A model generated the notes under the pieces. The model had not been told where the DNA came from. It saw only the letters and a program-made list of their open reading frames with translations, and made no database searches. Below are positions 11,763-22,680 of a DNA stretch of 64,000 bases, one piece after another (position 1 is the stretch's first letter; each line of letters begins with the position of its first letter). A program made the translations under genes and the position numbers. The DNA comes from Euptelea pleiosperma (taxonomy: Eukaryota > Streptophyta > Magnoliopsida > Ranunculales > Eupteleaceae). The DNA lies in NCBI GenBank assembly GCA_035048495.1, contig CM068545.1, positions 15,211,702 to 15,275,701 on the forward strand, read 5' to 3'.

Positions 11763-12490
11763 CGAGCGGCCTACTCAACCTATTATGATGTCTGATAGTG
11801 CTCCTGGCGCACAAGGGGAGCTTCAAGTCTATCGCAGAAGAGGGAAAGCACCGTTGATCCAGTTCCAGTGGTTCCACCCTCGAATCTAGGTAACATCTCT
11901 TCCACCTCTGTTCCTGTCATTTCTTCTTCCATTGATGTGTGCGCTCTTGATCTTCCTATTGCTTTAAGAAAGGGCACCAGAAGTTGTACTCAACATCCCT
12001 TGAGCAACTTTGTCTCCTACGATTCCTTGTCTCCTTCATACAAGGCTTTAATAATTTATGTGGCTACTATCCCTATTCCCTCTTCTGTGGCAGAAGGGTT
12101 GGCACATCCCAGACGGAAAATTGCTATGGTCGAGGAGATGCATGCCTTAGACAAGAATAAGACATAGAAGCTTGTTGATTTGCCAAGAGGCAAGAAGCCG
12201 GTTAGGTGCAGATGGGTGTTCATAGTAAAGTATCAGGCAGATGGGTCAGTTGAGAACTACAAGGCTAGATTGGTAGCCAAGGGGTACATTCAGACCTATG
12301 GGATTGACTACATGGAGACCTTTGCACCTGTGGCAAAGATGAACTCCATCAGGGTATTGTTGTCCTTGGCAGCTAACCAAGCATGGCCTTTGCATCAGTT
12401 GCATGTGAGGAATGCTTTTCTTCATGGTGATCTGCATGAAGAAGTTTATATGTACCTCCTTCAGGATTCACCCCCAAGGTGTGTCAACTG
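11763..12490 (+). pseudogene. copia-C linker and RT N-terminal half (broken)
   Basis: The frame resumes as linker (SDSAPGAQGELQVYRRR). It then reads SSVAEGLAHPRRK and [17 protein letters not shown], the conserved RT start, then [20 protein letters not shown] and [14 protein letters not shown]. One stop (about 12166) and a small frameshift near 12460 are seen. The hAT element interrupts it at 12499. Confidence 0.85.
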
Positions 12491-12498
12491 AGGAAAGC

Positions 12499-13595
12499 TA
12501 GGGCTGCAACTTGGGCGGGTTGGGTCGGGTTAGGGGCCAACCCGAGCCCAACCCGACCTTCAAACCATCCAACCCTAACCCGAGGTCGGGCTTGACATTC
12601 TCAGCCCAAGCCCAACCCGATCGGGTTGGTCGGGTGAGTCGGGTTGACACAAAGAGAAGAGGGGTCTATAGTAGAGAGAGGAGAAGAGAGAAGTGGTAAT
12701 ACTATGTAAAAACTCATCTTTATCTTTAGAACAAGAATCTAGAACTTCTAACCAACCATAAAAAAAAAATTAACAAGCAATAGAATCCAAGATGCATTTG
12801 AATACAACAACAAAAAACAATGTGAAATAGAAAAAAAAAACATAAAAATAACAATGAACAAATATAAACCCCAAATCAAAGATCAACCAGAGAATTACGA
12901 ACTCGGAGAAATTTTTTTCGGAGGCTGCCATGGCGGAAAAGGATTTGGTTTGGGGATTAAACTCGAAAATGCATTTGACTATGGAGAGGTCAGATTGAAG
13001 AGATCTGACGACATTGGTGCTTCCATTTAGAGCACAACGACCTGCTACAGTGTTTTGAGCGGTAATCCGTCCGTGGACAAGGATATGATTTTGAAATAAA
13101 AAAACCCAACAATGCATTCGATGATCGAGAGGTTATCTTTGAAGAAATCTGACGATATTGGGGCTTCCATCCAAAGCATGACGACCTGCAATAGTGGAGA
13201 GGAAGTGGGGGGTGCAGCTTTTGCGGCATTCAATGTGCGAATCCAGCAGCCTCCGGCGTTTAGCCTTGGGGGAAAGGGGAGAGGGAAACCGTAACCCTAT
13301 TTTGCGAATAGGAGAGAATATGGAGTTCGGGGAGTGGGATTTTAATTTTAACTTTTAAGTTTTAAGTTTAACTAAATATGTGGATTTACTCTGATGTATA
13401 ACCATGTAACTTATACAAGTGTGCCTAACATAAATCGGGCTCGGGTTGGGTTGGGTTGTCTGAGGCCTCAGCCCGAGCCTGACCCGATTTTGCTTGGGTT
13501 GTCAAAATCTAAGCTCGAGCCCGAGCCCAACTACTGAAGAGGCCAACCCAACCCGAGCCTAACATTGGGTTGAGCCCGCTCAAGTTGCAGCCCTA
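12499..13595. mobile_element. Non-autonomous hAT element hAT-1
   Basis: It is flanked by the perfect 8 bp duplication AGGAAAGC (12491-12498 and 13596-13603). Terminal inverted repeats begin TAGGGCTGCAACTTG and end with its complement CAAGTTGCAGCCCTA (one mismatch further in). Both ends are dense in short GGGTTGGGTCGGG-type repeats in opposite orientation. No transposase is visible. A 90 bp block near 12967 recurs, diverged, near 13110. The same termini occur at 59191-60166. Confidence 0.93.
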
Positions 13596-13603
13596 AGGAA
13601 AGC

Positions 13604-14700
13604 CCTCTATGGGCTTAAGCAATCTCCTAGAGCTTGGTTCGAGAGGTTCACTCTAACAATGAAGAAGTTGGGTTATACTCAAAGCCAAGCCGATCACACC
13701 CTATTTGTGAAGCGTCTAGGGAAGAGCACTACTGCCCTCATCGTCTATGTAGATGACATCATTCTGACAGGGTATGATGCTCAAGAGGTGACCAAGCTAA
13801 AGAATCATCTAGGGGGGGAATTTGAGACCAAGGATCTGGGGCTTCTCAAGTACTTTCTTGGCATAGAGGTTGTAAGATCCAGCCAAGGGATCTTCATCTC
13901 ACAAAGGAAGTACGTCCTAGATCTATTGAAGGACTCTGGCAAGCTGGGAGCTAAGCCAATAGAGACTCCCATAGAGCAGAATCACCAGTGGGCCGACTCG
14001 AGTAGTAAACCGTTACTGGATGTGGTGTGTTTTCAGAGATTGGTTGGGAGGTTGATCTAACTCTCCTTGACTCGCCCTGACATTGCCTATGCAGTCAGCG
14101 TTATTGGTCACTATATGTATTCTCCTAGGGAGATTCACTTAGAGGTAACACACATGATATTGAGATATCTCAAGTTTGCCCGGGACGAGGCCTCCTCTTC
14201 AACAAGAATGGTCACATGAGATTAGAGTCATACACTAATGCAGATTGGGCTGGTGCCAAGGATGACAGGAGATCTACCTCAGACTATTGCACCTTTGTTG
14301 GAGGCAACATGGTTACTTGGAGGAGCAAGAAGCGACTTGTAGTTGCCAGATCCAGTGCAGAGGTAGAATTTAGGGCAATGGCCCATGGCTTATGTGAGTT
14401 GCTCTGGCTGAAGATGTTGGTTGCTGAGCTTGGCTTTCTAGTCTTGGGGTCCGTGAGATTGTATTGTGACAACAAGGCAGCTATCAACATTACTCACAAT
14501 CAAGTACAACATGACTGAGCCAAACACATTGAAGTGGATCACCACTTCATTCGGGAGAAGATTGTATCTAGAGAAGTTTGTACCCTCTTTGTGAATACCG
14601 ATGAGCAAGTAGCAGATGTCTTCACCAAAGGAGTCCCTAATTGGTAACTTCACAAAGGTTTATGCAAGTTGGGCACGAGAGATATCTATGCACCAACTTG
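13604..14700 (+). pseudogene. copia-C RT C-terminal half and RNase H (broken)
   Basis: RT resumes after the hAT element with KALYGLKQSPRAWFERFTL. The catalytic YVDD is at 13746-13757, and 133 codons are open to a stop at 14058. A frameshift near 14170 precedes RNase H (YTNADWAGAKDD, SSAEVEF, LYCDNKAA). A stop follows at 14516, shortly before the family-typical C-terminus. Confidence 0.87.
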
Positions 14701-14708
14701 AGGGGGAG

Positions 14709-14907
14709 TGTTATCAGATACGTATTTTATATGTATTTAGCGTAGTTTAGGTATTCTTAAATACCCCATTGTGTAGAGGGGTATACTTGTCTTTTGTAAT
14801 ATCCCCTTTATATAAATAAGATTTATGGAGTCATTGTGACCTACACATGACATCCTCTTTTCTCTCTCCTTGACTGCCTAACCCCAACCCTAATCACCAT
14901 TTCAACT
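14709..14907 (+). repeat. copia-C 3' LTR
   Basis: 199 bp, TGTTATCAGATACG to TTCAACT, preceded by the purine tract and followed by TCGTC and the resumed copia-B integrase frame (LGYPSN). Confidence 0.92.
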
Positions 14908-14912
14908 TCGTC

Positions 14913-16386
14913 TTGGGGTACCCCTCAAATCAAAAGTTGTGCAAGTATTATCATCTTGCCACCCGTTGTCGTTTTATCTCTATGGATGCCACATTTGCCG
15001 AGTCCATTCCTTTCTTTGATGACCGACCCTCTCTTCAAGGGGAGCTTCACATTGCAGAAGAGAGTGCCACCATTCCTATGCCCGTCCCTATTCCTATACT
15101 TGCGACGGATATACCTCTTTTCCTATGTCGGGATCTTAGTCTGTTAGTGACAAGGACACTTACATTACTGCAGCGGACGTGCGGGTTTATGTTCGAACCA
15201 AGGAAAAGGGACAAAGCTCCTACGCTAACGAGTCTCCCCTCAGATTCAATTCCAAGTATTGCTCTAGCTCCAGGTATTGCCTATGTTCCTACCTCAGTTC
15301 CTATTTCTGTTCATAAGCCACATGCATCCTCTATTTTTGATGACCATATGAGCACTGACATAGATCTCCCCGTTGCCATTTGGAAGGGTGTGCACCATGT
15401 ACAATGCACCCTATCTCTCATTATGTTTCCTACTAGTCTCTGTCCCCGTCTTATCAGAATTTTGTTAGTGTTGCATCTTTTGTTTCTTTGCTTTCCAGTG
15501 TTGCAGATGCAATCAGTCACCAAAAGTGGAAAGAAGCTACGATGGATGAAATGCAGGCTCTTGTAAAAAATAAAATATGGGATCTTGTTCCATTACCCTG
15601 AGAACAGAAACTTGTGGGGTCCAAATGGGTATTTACAGTAAAGCATACAACTGATTAATCAATCGAACAGTACAAGGCACGTCTTGTAGCCAAGGGCTTC
15701 ACTCAGACTTATGGGACTGACTATCAGGAGACATTTGCTCCTGTAGCCAAGATGAACTCTGTCAGAGTTCTTCTCTCCATATCAGCCAGTGGTGAGTTAC
15801 TGCAAGACGTAGGGAGTTTCCAGAGACTAGTTGGGAGATTGATTTATCTCTCCCTGACTAGATCAGACATTGCTTATGCAGTGAGTGTCATCAGTCAGTA
15901 CATGAGAGTAGAGTCATTTACTGATGCAGACTGGGCAGGTGCCAAGGATGACAGGAGATCTACCTCAGGCTATTGCACCTTTGTTGGGGGCAATTTGGTT
16001 ACTTGGAGTAGCAAGAATCAACTTGTGGTTACTAGATCCAGTACAAAGGCAGAGTTCAGGGCAATGGCCCATGGTTTGTGTGAGTTGCTCTGGTTGAAGA
16101 TGCTGGTGGCTGAACTACGCTTCCTTGTCTTGGGTTCTATGAGTTTGTAATGTGACAACAAGGCTGCCATCAGTATTGCTCACAATCCAATTCAACATGA
16201 TCGAGCCAAGCATATTGAAGTGGACCGCCACTTCATCAGGGAAAAGATTGTTTCAGGGGAGGTGTGTACTCCTTTTGTGAATACAGATGAGCAAGTTGCT
16301 GATATCTTCGCTAAGGGTGTTCACAATTGGCAACTCCACAGGTGTATAAGCAAGTTGGGCATGAGAGATATCTATGCACAAACTTG
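14913..16386 (+). pseudogene. copia-B integrase tail, deleted RT and RNase H
   Basis: The integrase tail and linker (14913-15530) lead into RT with GSKWVFTVKH and LVAKGFTQTYGTDYQE. RT then jumps from VRVLLSISAS directly to GELLQDVGSF, losing about 530 nt including the YVDD motif, compared with copia-E. A second jump (SQYM to RVESFTDADW) removes about 102 nt. Both deletions keep the frame. RNase H follows with one stop (16148) and ends at 16386 by a purine tract. Confidence 0.86.
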
Positions 16387-16393
16387 AGGGGAG

Positions 16394-16631
16394 TGTTATC
16401 ATATACGTATGTTTAGATATATTTTACATGTAAGAGGGTAACCTTTGTAAATACCTTTCAAGTTGAGGGGGTATACTTGTCCATGTAAATATCTCCATAT
16501 AAATAAGAATTATGAACTCATGTGAGGTAAGCATGACATCCTTTTCCTCTCTTCTCTCTCTAATCTTTTTTTTTCTCTCTTTGAAATCCTAGAACTAAAC
16601 CCAACCCTAACCCTAAATCTACAGTTCAACT
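16394..16631 (+). repeat. copia-B 3' LTR
   Basis: 238 bp, TGTTATCATATACG to TTCAACT, after the tract GAGGGGAG. It holds two CCCTAA units near its end. The matching 5' LTR lies outside the window, so the target duplication cannot be checked. Confidence 0.85.
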
Positions 16632-17503
16632 ATTTAGGCATGTGATCTGTTCTTTTTTAGGGTAGTTCACATGTTAATAGTCTATTCTTACATGATTACC
16701 AAAATTTGTACCACAACATCATGTCATGGGCCCATTATTGAAGTTATATAGAGCATCGATACTCTCAAGGTCCTAGCCACAATGGAGACCTTTGATACCC
16801 CCTTCTATTTACCCCACCATACCCTTGTCGACTAGACATGACATAGGTATGGGTAAAAGATCCATGTCGGACCCATCAAATATATGTCCAATTTTTAGTG
16901 CTTATTTTTTCTATTTTCGGTACACAATGAGTCGGACACACCCATATATGGCAAGAGAAGAAGGGCTTTGAGTGAGAAAAGAGAGTAAAATGTTAAACTT
17001 ATATATAAACAAAGAGAAGTATTAACATATATCCACACGATATAACTTACACCCCTAACCTAAAAATAGAACTAGTTTGTACAGCTCATATGATTCACTA
17101 TCATGGCTCAAATCTCGTTCTGTCTCATTGGTCTCGGCTGAGACGTCTCATTCCGATAAAGGATCAAGACAATACATAGGGGAATGTATCTTCTCGTGCC
17201 AAATGTCTAACTTAATTACTAAAACTAGTTTAAAAGCTTATTTTCATCTCATGTCTTTCATAACACATCAATATTAAAAACCATTGTGTAGCCTAATTAA
17301 ACATTAAAAAATGGTTAAATCTTATTGAGACATATACCATTTTTACCATCGTCTCATTTTGTCTCGGTTGAGACGTCTCGTTCCGTTGCTTATTGAGACA
17401 ATGAAACAGAACTATATTTTAAACTTTGTTCACTTTACAGCTGTGTGACTGAATTGCAATTAAAATAAATATTAAATATCATCAAAGTAAAACAATACAA
17501 ATG
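16632..17503. other. Unassigned intronic DNA
   Basis: No coding signal. Two related blocks share GTCTCGGYTGAGACGTCTC followed by RTTCCG (near 17131 and 17360), suggesting the remains of one palindrome-rich repeat. Otherwise nothing recognisable. Confidence 0.4.
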
Positions 17504-17639
17504 TTTTTTTTATAAGTAATTTGTAATGTATATAACTAAAAGGGAAAAATCCCGTGGATTACAAAACAAGGGGGGACCCCGAAGCCCATAGCCTAACTAT
17601 AATCAAAGAGGAGGAGAGTCCTTTACAAGATCCTCCCAT

Positions 17640-19620
17640 CTAAACACAAGTCTCAAAGAAACAGCCCCTAAACTTTAGAGGTGAGGAAGACCAGAGAAAC
17701 AAACAAGCTTTGATTCTTAAGATCACCCTGGCAGCTTCTTCTGATTTCTCTTCCAATATACACGAATTCCTTTCCTTCTTAATAACCCACATGATCGGAA
17801 AAGGCATAAATGCCATAAAATGCACACTTTCTGACGTAGCACTTCCTCGAACAAGCTTGGAAGATGCCCAACACCCGCTCGGATAGCACAAAATCGATGT
17901 CAAACAGGGATAGGAAGACCTGCCACACTTCAAAAGTGAAGGGGCAATGGATTAGCAGATGGTCTATAGACTCGGCCTTGGACTTGCCCAAGAAGTACAT
18001 GTTGAACACACATCCCCCTACTATTTAAGTGATCCACAGTCAATATCTTATCGATTGTTGTCCAAACGAAAAAGATCACTTTAGATGGAATAGGGACCCC
18101 AAAACGATGGAAGTAGGAAAGAATCGTTGGCCTGACTGAGTGATGTGAGAGATGAACTGCCAAAATGTGAAACCAGCCTTAGGCTCCCACCTCCAAATCC
18201 TGTTGTCCAACTCCTCTGCCAACATGGGTTCCACCCCTACTCAGGTTACAAGAGAAGCAAGGCTGTCCAACTCCCAGTCATTGATATTTCTTCTAAAGTT
18301 GAAATTCCAAGATCCAATGCCCTCTCCACTGACAACACAATTGCTCACCAATGCACTCTGAAGATCGGGGATGTTGTACAAATTAGGGAAGGCATTATGA
18401 AGATTCTTCCCCGCACCAAAGTTCCTCCCAGAAATGAACCTTGTCACTTGTACCAACCCTAAATTGGATGCCTAAAATGAACTCTTGTATTCTCAAAATA
18501 CCCGTCCACATACGGACATACCTGTGCTGTAAGAGGAGTACAGGGGATTGCTTACCCTCCCATAAAGCTTGTCCCCGTGCTTGCTGACAATTACTTTCCT
18601 CCACAGATTTTTTCCCCTCCCCTAACCTCCACAACCATTTATCTAGAAGTGCCAAATTCATATATCTCAAATGTCACTTATCAAAAAAAATCTCAAATGT
18701 CGAAAACCCAGTCCACTTACATCTTTCTCCTTACAAATATTCTTCCACTCCACTAGATGGAAAAAAATGAGTGTCTTCCTTACCTTGCCATAATAAGTCT
18801 CTCATGAGCTTCTCTAGGATATTAACTACACTAACTGGAAAGGAGAAAAGATAAAGAAAATGGATATGTAGGCTAGAGAGAGTACTCTAAATAAACGTCA
18901 CCCTTCCGCCTTTCGAAAGATATCTCTTCTTCCACATTGTCAATCCACTCCCAAATCTTTCCAACACTGGATCCTAAATAGCCTTGTCTTTATATCTAGC
19001 ACCCAATGGGAGGCCAAGATAGGTAGTTGGCAAATGCCCAAAATTACACCCCAAACTCTTTGCCAACCCTCTGAAATTCAGAACAGGACCCACTCTAAAC
19101 ACCTCATTCTTGGCAAGATTAATGCAGAGACCTAAGACCGTCTTAAAGCATCTCAAGATATCTTAGATGACAATGAGAAGCCTCATAAAAGAATAATGAT
19201 TCATACGCAAACTGAAGGTGGGAAATTAAAGTACTATTACTACCCTCTGGCACACCTTCCACTGCTTTGCTCGTCATCCTTCCAAGCGCTTCCAACCACA
19301 ATAATGAATACAAAATTGAAAAAGAGGCCGAAGAGATACACGCCACAATCCACTCCCTCCATCTCACCCCCAAACCCATCCTCTTAAGCATTTAAACTAA
19401 AAAATTCCAATTGACGTGATCATACGCTTTTTCATTTTGACCTTGCATAAGATGCCTTCTCTCCCCTCTCTTATCCTTGAATCAATGCATTCTTTAGCAA
19501 CTAAAACACCACCTAACATCTGCTTGCCCTTCACGTAAGCTCCCTGGAACGGGGATATAACCGAACCCATCACCTCCTTCATCTTGGAAGCAAGCGCCTT
19601 ACACATGATTTTATAGTACT
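17640..19620 (-). pseudogene. LINE-1 RT central part and zf-RVT (broken)
   Basis: On the minus strand it reads SPFQGAYVKGKQMLGGVLVA and KECIDSRIREGREG, then CISSASFSIL, then LGCNFGHLPTTYLGLPLGAR, all conserved in plant L1 RTs. The block expected between SFSIL and the LQF region is shortened, and the catalytic FADD-like motif is degraded. The C-terminus has ESIDHLLIHCPFTFEVWQ, the zf-RVT signature. Many stops separate the pieces. Confidence 0.83.
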
Positions 19621-19631
19621 ACTAACAATAC

Positions 19632-20187
19632 CAAGGAAATAAATTTCGGTTTCGAGGTTTATTTCGACCAACCCGGAAATGGAAATATTTCGTGGAAATA
19701 TTTCGACCAGTGTGGAAATAATACATTTTCGTGGAAATGATGGAAATAATGCGGAAATGATGGAAATATTATAGAAATGTTTGTGGAAAGTATGGGAAAT
19801 GATAAAAACAAGCCTAAAAACACTCATAAACTATCAAACCATAATATGCAACCATATGTAGTGTGGAAATGAATAACCATAACGGTCTATAATGGATTGG
19901 TCTTCTATATATATATATATGGAAATGGGTTAAATGATCAAATATGAGATTTGTGGTGCTCAAATGGGACATTTCCTACCTTCGATCGAAATGTTTCTAT
20001 TGATGTCGAAACATTTCGATTTAAATAATACATATTTACACCGTCAATTGACCGAAATTTACTGTTAACACGAAATATTTCGACCTGTATGGAAACATTT
20101 CGTGTATGTATTCTTTCCTGTCGGTAACCTAGAAAATGGAAATATTTCGCAAAATATTTCGTTAATTTCGGGAAATTTATTTCCTTG
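19632..20187. mobile_element. hAT-type MITE with palindromic repeats
   Basis: A 556 bp element with perfect 16 bp terminal inverted repeats (CAAGGAAATAAATTTC) and a perfect 8 bp duplication AACAATAC (19624-19631 and 20188-20195). It interrupts the LINE-1 RT. Inside are many copies of GGAAATATTTCG or its complement, each nearly self-complementary. No protein is encoded. The 8 bp duplication fits hAT. Confidence 0.9.
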
Positions 20188-20195
20188 AACAATAC

Positions 20196-20560
20196 TAATG
20201 AGACGATAATCTCTCAAGGACTCTACCCCTTCTTTCTTTGGTATAAGAGTTAAGAAGGTGCTATTGGATCCTCTATCGAGACAAGCATCCTTCTCAAACT
20301 CGTTAACAACTCGCATGAAATCTGTACAAACAATATCCCAACTATGCTTGTAAAATGCGAGCGTGAACCCATTCGGACTAGGTGTTCGATCACCATCAAG
20401 ATCTTTAATAGCTCCCAAGATTTCCCTCTCTTTAGAAGGTCTTTCCAACCGATCATTCTGATCCTGATTGATGCACTCAAACTGAAGCTTGTCAACCATG
20501 GACCTGATGTAACTCTACAAACTATAGTACTTCACGATGTTGTCCCTGATAATAAACTAA
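20196..20560 (-). pseudogene. LINE-1 RT N-terminal piece
   Basis: It reads LQFECINQDQNDRLERP, then GFTLAFYKHSWDIVCTDFMR, then TLIPKKEGVESLRDYRLISI, the L1 RT start. It matches LINE-3 at 51030-51320 in order and content. The MITE cuts it right after RLISIV. Confidence 0.85.
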
Positions 20561-22372
20561 TCTCATAATAATAAATTTCATTAATGTGAATCTGAAACTT
20601 GTTCTCGATTACACTTTGAATGTCAAATAACAACCTACTGGGAATAACTAGGAATTCAAATACGAAAGCAAACTGACATCCTATACAATGATTTAGGAAT
20701 TCAAATGACTGAATATAAATCTAAACATTATCTTTAGGAAAGCAGTAAACATGCTAAAATCGCGCGGTTTCTATCTCTGAGCCGTTTGCCCATCTGGTAT
20801 TTTTTGCAAAATGTTAAAATAGGCATAAGTATAACATACCCAATAAATTTGTTCCACCCATGCATCTATGGGGATGACTGGTTAAATCATAATAAAACCA
20901 TACATTGAGAATAATCGAAATGCCATAACCCAAATGACTGAAATATAAATGAGAATGCATGGCTAGGCCAAACACGTGGCTTTCTTACGGGCGGACCATG
21001 CCGTAAATTCCACCACAAGGATCCAGGGATGTTTTAGGTCTTTTACCAATGGGAACAGAATGTCCCCATTACTTTTTAGGCATGCTCTCGGGACTCAAGA
21101 CAGCATCGAAGGGGTCGTGGTCCTATGATACATCCGAACTCTGAAAATAATAATAATAAAATAAATAATAACCATGAGTCCTAATGCATCTCCAACAACA
21201 ATAATCGACAATCTAGAATCAATGATACTCAATAAATCTTCATGATCATACTTGTCAAAGAAAAAATATCCTCACGATCATGTATCAACACATGCAGATA
21301 AATCAACAGAGATGTATAAAGTTCGATATACATGCCTTTCACCATAATTTAAAAACATAGATTTTTTACTTTAAATACATGCATCTAATAATATAATAAT
21401 TTAAACATGATAGAAGCAAGAGATCAGGAACGAAAATCCTTGGCTTCGCTTCCAAATTTATCTTAATTCTTTAAGTCGGTATTCCTCTTCGTGTAAATTC
21501 AACCCCAGGTTTATTGGACCTTCCATGTTCACACTTTTGAGTTAGGTGTACGTTGTAAAATAAATTCCTGAAACGCAAAAGGGGTTCTGGATGGTCATAA
21601 AAGTTTGTGTGGTGTAGATCTCAAGGACCATGGCTGTCTGGACCTAGAGACAAAGATAAGGGATAATGGCATTATAAATGAGATTAATTGGATTATGTTG
21701 ATATTAATTTTTAACTAATATAATTTAAAATAATCCGAATATAACATATTCATTTAACTAGTTATTAATATAATATATCAATATAACATATTATTGCTAA
21801 TCTATGATTTTCAATAATCATAGATAATTTTAACATATTAACAGTAGGATGACAACACAAGGGAGAGGCGTAAAACCGAACATGTGAAGGGTTTAAAAAA
21901 ACAATTAATTGAAAACACAAAAGGGGTTAGAGTTCTAATGAATTTGGAAAAAAGAGTTTCAAAAAAAGATAAATGAATAAAAATAAAAAAATAAAAAACG
22001 TAAAAAAAAAACTTAAATAGATCAAGGAGTAAGTGGGGGTGTCGCATGGTCTACCCATGGTATTTTGAGAGTTTTGTATTAAAAATTCAAGTATAGTAAT
22101 TGGGACTGTCCCCATAGCTCTTTAAACAATTGGGTTTTAAATAAAGGGATCTAGTAGGTTTTGCTTTTGTTGGAAGGTACGGCTGATGGGCTTGAGCCCA
22201 AAAGAAAGAGAAAAAATATTACTTTATCAAAGGAAGATTGGGACGGCTGAAGTATTGGATCTTATATACTTAAGCTATAAGCATAAATCAACTAAAAAGA
22301 AAAATTACCTTGAATGGAAAGTGGCTGGTATGGTTGCTTGATGGGGATTCTTGGAGATCCAAGAGAAAGGAC
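20561..22372. other. AT-rich intron, possible old gypsy LTR
   Basis: No coding signal. The overall plan (AT-rich body, a compact middle block near 21000-21130, and a right end GGGTGTATTACA at about 23224-23235 across the TRIM) resembles the minus-strand solo LTR at 53672-55437. I find no left terminus or target duplication, so this is only a suggestion. Confidence 0.3.
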
Positions 22373-22675
22373 TGTTAAACAGCCATTTACCCCAACAGAT
22401 CTACTTGTTGGGGAAGGAGAAACAGCTATGTATACGATTGGGTCGTCGGGCCAACACAATACGTGCGCGGGAACACAACATCCGCTAACACACCACCTCA
22501 GCAAGAATACACTCCGTTGGAGACTTGAACCCGCGACCTCCCTGACCTTAGGGCTCTAATACCATGTTAAACAACCATTTACCCCAAACCTGTTGGGGAA
22601 GGTGAAACAACTATGTATACCAATGGGCTGTCGGGCCAACACAACACGTGCTCGGGAACACACCATCCGCTAACA
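22373..22675 (-). mobile_element. TRIM-1 (terminal-repeat retrotransposon in miniature)
   Basis: A 303 bp element with two direct terminal repeats: 22565-22675 (111 bp, 5' on the minus strand) and 22373-22490 (118 bp). Both have TGTTAGCGG...GTTTAACA ends. The target duplication AGGAC is perfect (22368-22372 and 22676-22680). Just inside the 5' repeat is a primer-binding site, TGGTATTAGAGCCC. The 74 bp interior codes for nothing. It must have moved using proteins supplied by another element. Confidence 0.95.
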
Positions 22676-22680
22676 AGGAC

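Larger units (their letters stand above)
7563..14907 (+). mobile_element. Ty1/copia element copia-C inside copia-B
   Basis: LTRs are at 7563-7772 and 14709-14907. The target duplication is TCTTC on the left and TCGTC on the right (14908-14912; one mismatch). The PBS is at 7773 (TGGTATCAAAGC), and the purine tract GAGGGGGAG precedes the 3' LTR. The span of 7.3 kb is inflated by a composite insert (about 10959-11762) and a hAT element (12499-13595). All coding domains are present but broken. The LTRs differ by about a dozen changes, more than in copia-A or copia-E, so this is an older insertion. Confidence 0.92.
1..16631 (+). mobile_element. Outer Ty1/copia element copia-B (5' end outside window)
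   Basis: Gag, protease, integrase, RT and RNase H pieces on the + strand occur in the order expected for one copia element. They are interrupted by copia-A (1042-6603) and copia-C (7563-14907). Both junctions can be read through: the protease frame continues across the first, and an integrase frame (KCIF then LGYPSN) continues across the second. Each insert has its own 5 bp duplication. The 3' LTR is at 16394-16631; the 5' LTR lies left of the window. Stops in most domains and two internal deletions show it is dead and the oldest member of this stack. Confidence 0.88.
17504..20560 (-). mobile_element. LINE-1, 5'-truncated L1-type LINE
   Basis: Minus-strand L1-type ORF2 sequence (RT, then a C-terminal zf-RVT region) ends in an eight-base A tail, seen as T8 at 17504-17511. 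The 5' end is lost near 20560. A hAT MITE with an 8 bp duplication splits it (19632-20187). Compared with LINE-3 at 50646, part of the RT around the GDPLSPFLF motif is missing. I do not see a target duplication for the LINE itself. Confidence 0.85.

Noticed and set aside
12770..13294. A captured host gene in hAT-1
   Set aside because: Short open frames on both strands show no recognisable domain; only an internal duplication is certain.
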